Origin: a bacterium
Lineage (GTDB): Bacteria; Krumholzibacteriota; Krumholzibacteriia; WVZY01
NCBI GenBank assembly: GCA_027296025.1
Contig: JAPUJU010000198.1
Coordinates: forward strand, 1-7,091
Length of the DNA stretch: 7,091 bases
Direction: 5' to 3'
Position 1 is the stretch's first letter, and each line of letters begins with the position of its first letter. The position numbers were made by a program, and so were the translations under genes. The notes beneath the pieces are model-generated. The model was not told where the DNA came from. It was given only the letters and a program-made list of their open reading frames with translations, and searched no databases. Of the stretch, positions 1 to 6,914 are shown piece by piece.

Positions 1-1268
1 ATTCGGCGAACTCGCTCGCCAGCGTCATGCGTGACATGGAAGAGGACTTCGAGATTGTCGACGAAGACATCGACGACGACATTGCCCTTGAAGAAGTTCA
101 GTCCGCCGACGCCCCGGTCGTCAAACTCGTCAACAGCCTGATTGCCGACGCCGTCAGTAAAGGCGCGAGTGATATTCATGTAGAACCCTACGAACGCCAT
201 ATGCGCGTCCGGTTCCGTATCGACGGCATGCTGCACGAAATGATGTCGCCGCCGTACAAAATGAAGATGGCAATCACCTCTCGTTTGAAGATCATGGCGG
301 AACTGGACATCGCGGAGAAACGTGTGCCGCAGGACGGACGTATCAAACTCCGTATCGCCGGCAAACAGATCGACCTTCGCGTCAGCACGCTCCCGACAAT
401 CTACGGAGAGAAAGTCGTGATGCGTATTCTCGACAAGAGCAATCTTGAAATCGACTTGACGAAGCTCGGGTTCGAAGTGAGGGCGCTCAAGGGTTTCCTG
501 GAGGCGATCGAGAATCCATACGGAATGTGTCTGGTAACGGGGCCGACGGGTTCCGGTAAGAGTACGACGCTGTACAGTGCGCTCAGTCGGATCAATCGCC
601 CGCACCTCAACATTATGACAGCAGAGGATCCCGTCGAGTACAACCTCGATGGGATCAACCAGGTGAACGTTCACGACGACATCGGACTTTCCTTCTCGGC
701 GGCCCTGAAATCGTTCCTCCGACAGGATCCCAACATCATTATGGTTGGTGAGATCCGAGACCTGGAAACCGGGGCGATCGCGATCAAGGCAGCGCTGACC
801 GGTCACCTCGTTCTAAGTACGTTGCATACCAACGACGCTGCCAGCTCGGTTAACCGACTCGTTGACATGGGAATTGAACCGTTTCTGGTCGCCAGTTCGG
901 TTGTGATGATCGTTGCCCAGCGACTCGTCAGACGGCTGTGCATGAAGTGTCGCTCTCCGGTAAAGATGCACGACGAAACGCTGCGGGAACTCGGTATCGG
1001 AGAGTCGGGAGAGGAGTTGGAGCTGTTCGAGGCGAAGGGCTGTGTCGCCTGCAACGAAACCGGCTACAAGGGCCGTCAAGGTCTCTACGAAGTAATGCCT
1101 ATTTCAAATCATATCAGGGAAATGATCTTGAACCGGAATTCTACGACAGAGCTCAAGAGTGAGGCTGTCCAGGACGGCATGCTGACGTTGCGTGCAGATG
1201 GCATGGAGAAATTCAAGAAGGGCCTGACGTCTCTTGAGGAAGTATTGAGAGAAACCGCGACTGACTAA
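1..1268 (+). CDS. pilB: PilB, type IV pilus extension (assembly) ATPase, 5'-partial
   Basis: Cytoplasmic hexameric ATPase that powers pilus polymerisation through PilC. The reading frame is open to the left edge (first full codon at 3), so the true start lies upstream. About 420 residues are visible; the family usually has about 560-570, so most of the N-terminal MshEN/T2SSE-N domain is missing because of the window edge, not because the gene is broken. Numbering from the Met at 27: an acidic linker at 3-23, Walker A GPTGSGKST at 172-180, Asp box TAEDP at 198-202, Walker B around D234-E242 (DPNIIMVGE), His box with H260 and H267, and a zinc-binding tetracysteine C305/C308/C339/C342. The Cys motif and full secretion-ATPase motif set separate it from PilT. 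GspE of type II secretion has the same architecture; the pilT, pilC, pilS, pilR and pilA neighbours decide for PilB. The stop TAA at 1266-1268 is 18 bp before pilT. Confidence 0.95.
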   Translation, partial: SANSLASVMRDMEEDFEIVDEDIDDDIALEEVQSADAPVVKLVNSLIADAVSKGASDIHVEPYERHMRVRFRIDGMLHEMMSPPYKMKMAITSRLKIMAELDIAEKRVPQDGRIKLRIAGKQIDLRVSTLPTIYGEKVVMRILDKSNLEIDLTKLGFEVRALKGFLEAIENPYGMCLVTGPTGSGKSTTLYSALSRINRPHLNIMTAEDPVEYNLDGINQVNVHDDIGLSFSAALKSFLRQDPNIIMVGEIRDLETGAIAIKAALTGHLVLSTLHTNDAASSVNRLVDMGIEPFLVASSVVMIVAQRLVRRLCMKCRSPVKMHDETLRELGIGESGEELELFEAKGCVACNETGYKGRQGLYEVMPISNHIREMILNRNSTTELKSEAVQDGMLTLRADGMEKFKKGLTSLEEVLRETATD

Positions 1269-1286
1269 ACGACTGGAAGGACTACG

Positions 1287-2360
1287 ATGGTAAACCTGCG
1301 TGATCTGTTGCAAAAGATGATCGAGAAAAAGGCGTCCGACCTGCACATTACGGCGGGTGTTTCGCCTCAGCTTCGTGTCGACGGGAAAATACAGCCGACG
1401 GACGGCGCGGTTCTAACGCCGGAAGATACTCTTCAGATTACCTACAGCGTTCTGAATGAAGAACAGCAGAAGCGCTTTGAAGCCGATCACGAGCTCGATT
1501 TTTCATTCGGCGTGAAAGGGCTGAGCCGGTTTCGCGCGAACGTGTTCCTTCAGCGCGGCGTCACAACTCTCGCGATCCGACAGATTCCGTACGAGATCCT
1601 CGAACTGAGTACACTGGGCCTGCCACCCGTGGTTAAAGAGCTGTCCAACAAACAAAAGGGTCTCATTCTGGTGACGGGGCCCACGGGTAGCGGTAAATCG
1701 ACGACGCTCGCCAGCATAATCGATAAAATAAACCGCGAGCGAGCGAACCACATCGTCACAATCGAAGACCCGATCGAGTATGTGCACCAGCACAAGCGCT
1801 GTATTGTGAATCAGCGGGAAGTGAACTCGGATACCGAGAGCTTCACCGTCGCACTGAAGCACGTACTCCGCCAGGATCCCGACGTGATACTCGTTGGTGA
1901 GATGCGCGACCTCGAAACCATCGGTGCTGCTTTGACGATCGCGGAGACCGGTCATCTGACACTCGCCACGCTTCATACGAACTCGACCTACGAGTCGATC
2001 AACCGAATTGTGGACTCGTTCCCGGCCGCGCAGCAGGGACAGATCCGGGCGCAGCTGGCGTTCGTTCTGGAAGGCGTCATTACTCAGCAGCTCATTCCGA
2101 AAGCACGCGGTAAGGGACGGGCTATGGTGTGCGAGGTCATGATCTGCACGCAGGCGATCCGGGCGATGATTCGTGACGACAAAATTCACCAGGTCTACGG
2201 CGTCATGCAAGCGGGACAGAAATTCGGCATGCAGACGATGAACCAGGGGCTCTTCAACGCTTGCTTGAAGAATGACATTACGGAGGAAGAGGCGCTCCGC
2301 CGCAGTGTCGCGCCAGAAGAGTTACGGACCATGCTTGGAAAAACAGCCACGATCGGATAG
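1287..2360 (+). CDS. pilT: PilT, type IV pilus retraction ATPase
   Basis: Hexameric ATPase that disassembles the pilus and drives twitching motility, acting at the cytoplasmic face of PilC. At 357 residues it has the usual PilT length (about 345-370). It begins with the PilT-type N-terminal PAS-like domain (MVNLRDLLQKM, then KASDLHI). Walker A GPTGSGKST is at 131-139, the Asp box (E160-D161) at about 159-164, Walker B DPDVILVGE at 197-205, and the His box (TGHLTLATLHTN) follows. The retraction signature AIRxxIR is at 290-296 (AIRAMIR), close to the AIRNLIRE consensus needed for retraction in studied PilT proteins. It lacks the tetracysteine of PilB. The start ATG has a good Shine-Dalgarno GGAAGGA (1275-1281) five bases upstream. 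It lies 18 bp after pilB and 30 bp before pilC, so the opposed motors are almost certainly co-transcribed. PilU is an alternative name, but position and motifs favour PilT. Confidence 0.96.
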   Translation: MVNLRDLLQKMIEKKASDLHITAGVSPQLRVDGKIQPTDGAVLTPEDTLQITYSVLNEEQQKRFEADHELDFSFGVKGLSRFRANVFLQRGVTTLAIRQIPYEILELSTLGLPPVVKELSNKQKGLILVTGPTGSGKSTTLASIIDKINRERANHIVTIEDPIEYVHQHKRCIVNQREVNSDTESFTVALKHVLRQDPDVILVGEMRDLETIGAALTIAETGHLTLATLHTNSTYESINRIVDSFPAAQQGQIRAQLAFVLEGVITQQLIPKARGKGRAMVCEVMICTQAIRAMIRDDKIHQVYGVMQAGQKFGMQTMNQGLFNACLKNDITEEEALRRSVAPEELRTMLGKTATIG

Positions 2361-2390
2361 CCGAACCCGGTCCACGCCAAGGAGTAGGTA

Positions 2391-3602
2391 ATGTCAACCA
2401 CATTTGTATGGAAGGGGAGAAGCCCGAGCGGTGAAATTCTCTCCGGTGAATACGTCACCGATAACAAGCAGGAGCTGGTCGGCTACCTGCGCAAGCGCAA
2501 AATCATCATTACGTCGCTGAAGCAGAAGTCCAAGGACATCAACATTCAGATGCCCTGGGATAAAAGGGTGTCCGTGAAGGACATGGGCATCTTTACCAGA
2601 CAGTTCGCTACGATGATCAACTCAGGCCTGCCCATGGTGCAGTGTCTCGACATTTTGTGCTCGCAGGCTGACAAGCCGTTCTTCAAGGATCTGATCGGCA
2701 GGGTCATGAATGATGTAGAGGGCGGTAAGACACTGGCGGAGGCGCTCGGCAAGCACAAGGCGTTTTCGGATCTGTACGTGAACATGGTCGAAGCCGGGGA
2801 AGCGGGCGGTATTCTCGACTTGATTCTCACCCGTCTGGCGTTTTACCTCGAGAAAGCAGACAAATTGAACCGGAAAGTCAAGGCTGCCCTGACCTACCCG
2901 GCGGTCGTGTTCTTCGTGTCGATGGGTGCAACTGTCTTCATGCTTATGTTCATCATTCCGACTTTCGCGAAAATGTTTACGGACTTCGGCGGGGAACTTC
3001 CACTTCCGACCAAGATAGTCATGGGCTTTAGCGATTTCCTACGCACCAAGTGGTGGCTGTGTGTGATCGTCATTAGCGGAATCGTGTTCCTGTTCAAACG
3101 ATTCAATGCTACTGAGAGCGGCAAGAGAAAGATCGACAGCTTCGCTCTCAATGTTCCGATACTCGGTAATGTCATTCGCAAGTCGTCGATCGCACGCTTC
3201 ACGCGAACCCTCGGTACGCTGATCTCAAGTGGTGTTCCGATCCTCAACGGGCTCGAGATTACCTCTCGAACGGCCGGAAACAAAATCGTTGAGGACGCGA
3301 TCAACGCAACAAAGGAGAGCATCAGTCGTGGTGATACCATCGCGGGCCCGCTCAAAGAGAGCGGTGTGTTTCCGGCAATGGTGACACAGATGATTTCAGT
3401 CGGTGAGAAGACGGGAGCGTTGGACGACATGCTCGAGAAGATTGCAAACTTTTACGATGACGAGGTCGAGACGGCGGTTGATGCACTGACGGCCGTGATC
3501 GAGCCGATCATGATCGTTGTTATGGGTACGATGGTCGGTGGAATGTTGATCGCCATGTATATGCCGATGTTCAAGCTCATCAACGTGGTCAGCGGGGAGT
3601 AA
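2391..3602 (+). CDS. pilC: PilC, type IV pilus inner-membrane platform protein
   Basis: Polytopic inner-membrane protein of the GspF/PilC family; it couples the PilB and PilT motors to pilin insertion and removal. It has 403 residues, a typical length. An N-terminal cytoplasmic segment (MSTTFVWKGRSPSGE at the start) is followed by two repeated T2SSF domains beginning at about residue 67 (IFTRQFATMINSGLP) and 267 (IARFTRTLGTLISSGVP). Likely membrane helices are at about 171-193, 221-236 and 368-394; the last contains the VIEPIMIVVMG motif and ends YMPMF, both characteristic of the family. The start is supported by AAGGAG at 2379-2384, six bases before the ATG. The stop at 3600-3602 lies only 6 bp from the pilS ATG, and the pilS Shine-Dalgarno sits inside the last pilC codons, suggesting translational coupling. 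No anomaly seen. GspF is the alternative by sequence, excluded by context. Confidence 0.95.
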   Translation: MSTTFVWKGRSPSGEILSGEYVTDNKQELVGYLRKRKIIITSLKQKSKDINIQMPWDKRVSVKDMGIFTRQFATMINSGLPMVQCLDILCSQADKPFFKDLIGRVMNDVEGGKTLAEALGKHKAFSDLYVNMVEAGEAGGILDLILTRLAFYLEKADKLNRKVKAALTYPAVVFFVSMGATVFMLMFIIPTFAKMFTDFGGELPLPTKIVMGFSDFLRTKWWLCVIVISGIVFLFKRFNATESGKRKIDSFALNVPILGNVIRKSSIARFTRTLGTLISSGVPILNGLEITSRTAGNKIVEDAINATKESISRGDTIAGPLKESGVFPAMVTQMISVGEKTGALDDMLEKIANFYDDEVETAVDALTAVIEPIMIVVMGTMVGGMLIAMYMPMFKLINVVSGE

Positions 3603-3635
3603 ATACAAATGGGGCCCCGGTCTCATGGGGACTCC
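3594..3635 (+). promoter_or_regulatory. pilS ribosome site within pilC, with possible masking fold
   Basis: The pilS Shine-Dalgarno GGGGAG (3594-3599) overlaps the last codons of pilC. GGAGT (3596-3600) is complementary to ACTCC (3631-3635), and CCCC (3615-3618) to the adjoining GGGG (3627-3630), so the start region could fold and hide the site until ribosomes finish pilC. The stem is interrupted on one side by 14 bases, so the fold is tentative; the Shine-Dalgarno itself is clear. Confidence 0.35.
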
Positions 3636-5306
3636 TTGTGCACCCCGAGTGTGGTCACGAAGTTTCTGTGGCTGAGAATGATCGTGCTGGCGCTGGTAGT
3701 CGGTGCCGGCAGCATGATCATGCAGCTCAGCCAGGAGATCGAGGCGGCCCCGCTTTATCTGCTGCTGCTGGCAAGCTACCTCGTGGGCGGAGTAGTTGTC
3801 GCCGGTACTCGGGCCGGACTGCCCGCAGAGCGTGGGATGTGGATGTTGATGGTGACGGACGTGGTGTGGGGAACTGCCGTTATACATTACAGTGGCGGTG
3901 TAGGAAGTCAGTTTTCGCTCATCTTTTGCCTCTCCATCATCGCTGCCGCGTTTGTCTTGGATGGTCGCGGCGGCCTGAGTATAGCGATTGTCGCGTCAGT
4001 GTGCTTTGTCTCCTACGCGGTTCTTCAGTCGGAGGGTTACGTCCACCCCCCGTCCAGATGGATCGAAGCGAGCGCGGTATGGTCACAGGGACTTCTGCAG
4101 ACGTACATGCACGTGTCGGTTTTCTTTCTGGTGGGCGCCGTCGGAGATTACCTGGCAGAACGCTCCCGGCTGAAGGGGTACGAGCTGCGCGAGGCCGAGA
4201 CCGAGCTGAAGCAGCTTAAGGTAGACACCGACAACATTTTGAAGCAAATGAGCAGCGGTGTCCTTGTGTGCGATGCTGACGGTCGAGTGCTTACGATCAA
4301 CCCCACCGCGGAGGACATTCTGGAAGTCTCGCGCTCGAAAGTGCTCGGGCAGGACGCTAACTCTGCACTGACGGAAGCGGTCCCGGAGTTTGCGGAACTT
4401 TTAAGAGGGGCCCTGGAAACGAAGATGCGAAGGCAGCGTCGAGAGTTGACCTTGAGAGAAGGCGAATCGAACGAACTTCCGCTGGGCGTGAGTTTGTCAA
4501 TGATGCGTGACGAAGACGGCAGGAAAAGAGGTGTCATAGCATTGTTTCAGGACCTGACCGAAGTGAGACGCATGCAGTCACGCGTTCGAAAAGCGGATCG
4601 GCTGGCGGCGATCGGAGAGCTGTCGGCGAATATCGCGCACGAGCTGAGGAACCCGCTCGCTTCGATCAGTGGATCGATCGAGTTGCTTTACAACGAGGTA
4701 AAACTCAGCGGAGAAAACAAGCGTCTCATGGAACTGATTATGAAAGAGTCCGGCCGACTCGACAGGATCATCACAAACTTTCTTGAGTTTGCACGGATGC
4801 GGCCTCCGTCGGCGGATCGGGTTCACGTCAGCCACTGCCTCGAAGACGTCATCATGCTGCTGAGTAACAACGTGGCGGTGTCGAGGATGGCCGCTATTGA
4901 AATCGAGGACCGTGCTGGTGATGTCGTGATTAAGTTCGATGAAGAGCAGATGAAACAGGTATTCGTGAATCTGATAATAAATGCATGTGAGGTCATGGAC
5001 GACGGGGGGCGGCTCACGGTTTCATTGAAGACAATCGACCAGGAATGGCTGGCGATTGCGTTCAAAGATGAGGGCCCGGGGATCAGCGACGAGGTCCAGG
5101 CGCATCTTTTTGAACCGTTCTTTACGAGAAAGGAAGGCGGTACGGGGCTCGGGCTCGCTATCGCCAACAAGATCGTCGCTGCACACGGCGGCAAGATAAG
5201 AGGAAAAAACCGTGCCGGCGGCGGTGCCGAATTCGTCGTACTCGTTCCGTTGAATAATGTTGGTCGGCGAGCTGATACGCTTCAGCCAGCCGGCTCGACG
5301 CTCTGA
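3609..5306 (+). CDS. pilS: PilS, membrane-bound sensor histidine kinase of the PilS-PilR system
   Basis: Inner-membrane kinase that phosphorylates PilR to control pilin transcription. It has 565 residues. Six hydrophobic segments (about 19-39, 48-66, 77-94, 102-118, 122-139, 160-180) match the six-helix sensor known for Pseudomonas PilS. A charged coiled linker (about 183-212) leads into a PAS domain (about 207-318). The HisKA dimerisation helix carries the H-box AHELRNPL with phospho-acceptor H344. The HATPase domain has the N-box NLIINACE (454-461), G1 box DEGPGI (487-492), F-box EPFFT and G2 box GGTGLGL (510-516), so all catalytic motifs are present. The best start is ATG 3609, with GGGGAG (3594-3599) nine bases upstream inside pilC; GTG 3651 and ATG 3678 are in-frame alternatives with poor ribosome sites, so the odd first 14 residues are slightly uncertain. 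In Pseudomonas PilS is reported to sense PilA in the membrane; whether this one does is inference. Confidence 0.93.
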   Translation: MGPRSHGDSLCTPSVVTKFLWLRMIVLALVVGAGSMIMQLSQEIEAAPLYLLLLASYLVGGVVVAGTRAGLPAERGMWMLMVTDVVWGTAVIHYSGGVGSQFSLIFCLSIIAAAFVLDGRGGLSIAIVASVCFVSYAVLQSEGYVHPPSRWIEASAVWSQGLLQTYMHVSVFFLVGAVGDYLAERSRLKGYELREAETELKQLKVDTDNILKQMSSGVLVCDADGRVLTINPTAEDILEVSRSKVLGQDANSALTEAVPEFAELLRGALETKMRRQRRELTLREGESNELPLGVSLSMMRDEDGRKRGVIALFQDLTEVRRMQSRVRKADRLAAIGELSANIAHELRNPLASISGSIELLYNEVKLSGENKRLMELIMKESGRLDRIITNFLEFARMRPPSADRVHVSHCLEDVIMLLSNNVAVSRMAAIEIEDRAGDVVIKFDEEQMKQVFVNLIINACEVMDDGGRLTVSLKTIDQEWLAIAFKDEGPGISDEVQAHLFEPFFTRKEGGTGLGLAIANKIVAAHGGKIRGKNRAGGGAEFVVLVPLNNVGRRADTLQPAGSTL

Positions 5307-5341
5307 CGACAAATCACCTTTGAGTTAATTGGGGGAAATGA

Positions 5342-6733
5342 ATGGCCGGAGAAAAAATACTGATCGTTGATGACGAGAAGAGCATGTGCCAGTTCCTCAG
5401 CATCATGCTCCGCAAAGAGGGTTACCAGATCACTGCGGTGAACACCGGTAGGAAGGCCCTCGAACAGATCAAGAACCAACGGTTCGATCTCGTCATCTCG
5501 GACATAAGGATGTCAGGAATGGACGGCATCGAGGTCTTGAGTGAAATCAAGAAGCTCGACAGCGGGATCCCCGTCATCATCATGACGGCCTATGCCTCTC
5601 AGAAGACCGCGATCGATGCGCTCAATCACGGCGCCGTTCATTACCTCATCAAACACGCGAAGAACGACGAGATCAAGATGGTCGTTCAGAACGCCCTGGA
5701 TATGAAACGGGTCCGCACTGAGAACGCCATCCTCAAGAAACAGATAGGCAGGAGCTCGAACATGAAGACGATCATCGGCAAGAGTGAGGAGTTCGAGAAA
5801 GTCTTCCATCTTGTCGATAAGGTCGCGGACACTGACAGTACGATTCTCATCGTGGGGGAGAGCGGCACCGGCAAGGAACTGATCGCAAGGGCGATTCATT
5901 GCCGTTCGAATCGCTCTGTCGGTCCCTTCGTGAGCGTCAACTGCGGTGCGCTACCCGAGAGCCTGCTTGAAAGCGAGCTCTTCGGCCACGTGAAAGGTTC
6001 GTTCACAGGGGCCATCCGCGACAAAGAAGGCCTCTTCAAGGTCGCACAGGGGGGTACGTTCTTTCTGGACGAGGTTGGCGAGACGTCACTAACCATCCAG
6101 GTCAAGCTGCTCCGCGTGCTTCAGGAACGCGAGATCATTCCCGTCGGAGGAACGAACCCGATGAAGGTCGATGTTCGCCTCGTGGCGGCGACGAATGCCG
6201 ATCTTGAGAGGGCGATCGAGAGAGAGACCTTCCGGCCAGACCTCTTTTACCGCCTCAACGTGATTCCGATTCAACTCCCACCGCTGCGGCGGCGCAGGGA
6301 GGACATTCCCCTGCTCGTTGCCCACTTCATGAAGAAACATAACGAGCGTCGGAGTGCGGGCGCACAGAAAAAAATCTCAAAAGAGGCCATGGACGTCCTT
6401 GTAAGCTACCGCTGGCCGGGCAATGTCCGTGAACTTGAGAACGTGATCGAGCGTGCAGTCATCCTGGCTGATTCGACGGAAATCGGGGTAAGCGCGCTAC
6501 CCGAAAAACTCCGGGCGCGGGAGAGCAGCAGCAACGGTTTGATCACCGATCGGGCGAACGTGACCCTCGAGGAACTCGAGAAGGAATACCTGCTGAAGGT
6601 CCTCGAGGATACGAACTGGCAAAAGAAGCGTGCGAGCTCGATTCTTGGAATCAACGCATCGACGCTGTATCGGAAAATCCAACGTTACGGATTAGAGAAC
6701 CAAGGCAAGAAAGAGACAGTTTTGCAGGACTAG
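5342..6733 (+). CDS. pilR: PilR, sigma-54-dependent response regulator of pilin expression
   Basis: NtrC-family activator, cognate to PilS, expected to drive pilA transcription with sigma-54 RNA polymerase. It has 463 residues in the standard order: receiver (about 4-118) with acidic pocket D10/D11, phospho-acceptor D54, T82 and K104; AAA+ domain (about 144-370) with Walker A GESGTGKE (172-179), the sigma-54 contact loop as GSFTGA (219-224, Ser for the usual first Ala), Walker B GGTFFLDE (237-244), sensor I AATN (282-285), arginine-finger region around R298-R304 (FRPDLFYR) and GNVRELEN (360-367); and a C-terminal Fis-type helix-turn-helix (about 426-451, ending STLYRKIQRYGL). Receiver oddity: the residues after conserved K104 are His-Ala rather than Pro-Phe, and H100 replaces the common Asp of the GAxDY motif. 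The start ATG 5342 follows GGGGGA (5331-5336); the gap after pilS is 35 bp. Other NtrC-type regulators look similar, but the location between pilS and pilA makes PilR very likely. Confidence 0.95.
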   Translation: MAGEKILIVDDEKSMCQFLSIMLRKEGYQITAVNTGRKALEQIKNQRFDLVISDIRMSGMDGIEVLSEIKKLDSGIPVIIMTAYASQKTAIDALNHGAVHYLIKHAKNDEIKMVVQNALDMKRVRTENAILKKQIGRSSNMKTIIGKSEEFEKVFHLVDKVADTDSTILIVGESGTGKELIARAIHCRSNRSVGPFVSVNCGALPESLLESELFGHVKGSFTGAIRDKEGLFKVAQGGTFFLDEVGETSLTIQVKLLRVLQEREIIPVGGTNPMKVDVRLVAATNADLERAIERETFRPDLFYRLNVIPIQLPPLRRRREDIPLLVAHFMKKHNERRSAGAQKKISKEAMDVLVSYRWPGNVRELENVIERAVILADSTEIGVSALPEKLRARESSSNGLITDRANVTLEELEKEYLLKVLEDTNWQKKRASSILGINASTLYRKIQRYGLENQGKKETVLQD

Positions 6734-6756
6734 GCAGTTAGACAGCATGCCGTTTT

Positions 6757-6766
6757 GCGAATTCGC
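6757..6766. repeat. 10-bp perfect palindrome just after pilR
   Basis: GCGAATTCGC begins 24 bp after the pilR stop and is followed by CTTTT. As RNA it could form only a very short stem (three G-C pairs with an AATT loop), so it would be a poor terminator; a protein-binding site is as likely. The interval from 6734 to about 6820 shows no ORF with a ribosome site and no other clear element. Confidence 0.25.
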
Positions 6767-6833
6767 CTTTTGCCAAAGCGCTACAGCAGATTGCACAACA
6801 GAAACTCAATTTGGATACAATACGTAACGTTAG

Positions 6834-6852
6834 ATATAACAGCATGTTATAT
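6834..6852. repeat. 19-bp palindrome upstream of the pilA promoter, possible operator
   Basis: ATATAACAGCATGTTATAT has two perfect 8-bp arms (6834-6841 and 6845-6852) around a 3-base centre. Its centre lies about 59 bp upstream of the inferred pilA start. Two shorter palindromes adjoin it: TACGTA (6821-6826) and TAACGTTA (6825-6832). A dimeric DNA-binding protein is the natural reading: PilR, whose sites elsewhere usually lie further upstream, or another regulator. It is not followed by a T-run, so it is not a good terminator. Confidence 0.5.
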
Positions 6853-6873
6853 GCTCCTCCACCACTAGAAGTG

Positions 6874-6894
6874 TTTGGCATGCTCCTTGCCAAA
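6874..6894. repeat. Inverted repeat lying over the sigma-54 promoter core
   Basis: TTTGGCA (6874-6880) and TGCCAAA (6888-6894) are exact inverted copies separated by 7 bases. The two arms include the -24 GG and the -12 GC elements respectively. Part of the symmetry follows from the consensus itself (TGGCA and TTGC), but the outer TT and AAA are not required by it. A protein binding here would block sigma-54 polymerase. A third copy of TGCCAAA lies at 6771-6777. Confidence 0.4.
6876..6890 (+). promoter_or_regulatory. Sigma-54 (-24/-12) promoter of pilA
   Basis: TGGCATGCTCCTTGC matches the sigma-54 consensus TGGCAC-N5-TTGCW at nearly every position. The invariant GG (6877-6878) and GC (6889-6890) are exactly 10 bases apart, as required. 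The start of transcription should fall near 6902, giving a 5' leader of about 72 nt before the pilA ATG. The PilR gene just upstream encodes the expected enhancer-binding activator. Spacing and context make this a strong call; the start site itself is inferred. Confidence 0.85.
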
Positions 6895-6914
6895 TTCGGT
6901 ATACAGGATCGGGA

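Noticed and set aside
1503..2210. Long reverse-strand reading frame of 235 codons opposite pilT
   Set aside because: It lies wholly within pilT, which has full family motifs; the translation has no recognisable domain and no ribosome site was evident. It is a by-product of pilT codon use.
2894..3430. Reverse-strand reading frame of 178 codons opposite pilC
   Set aside because: Its apparent hydrophobic stretches mirror the pilC membrane segments; pilC is clearly the real gene.
1..3602. Type II secretion cluster (gspE, gspF) as the identity of the first genes
   Set aside because: A retraction ATPase PilT lies between them and pilS, pilR and pilA follow; type II secretion lacks these.
3638..4219. 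Forward reading frame of 193 codons overlapping the first third of pilS
   Set aside because: Out of frame with pilS, whose six hydrophobic helices are encoded in the other frame; the alternative product is Arg-rich with no coherent structure.
5338..5370. ATG four bases before the pilR start, opening a 10-codon reading frame
   Set aside because: Out of frame with pilR and ends at once; the Shine-Dalgarno GGGGGA is only two to three bases from it, better placed for ATG 5342.
6791..6840. Possible sigma-70 promoters (TTGCAC with TACAAT; TTGGAT with TATAAC)
   Set aside because: The -10 like boxes match 5 of 6, but the -35 boxes match only 3 of 6 and spacers are 18-19 bp; such matches are expected by chance in an A/T-rich gap.
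6734..6860. Rho-independent terminator after pilR
   Set aside because: Neither the GCGAATTCGC palindrome nor the 19-bp palindrome gives a G/C-rich stem followed by a good T-run.
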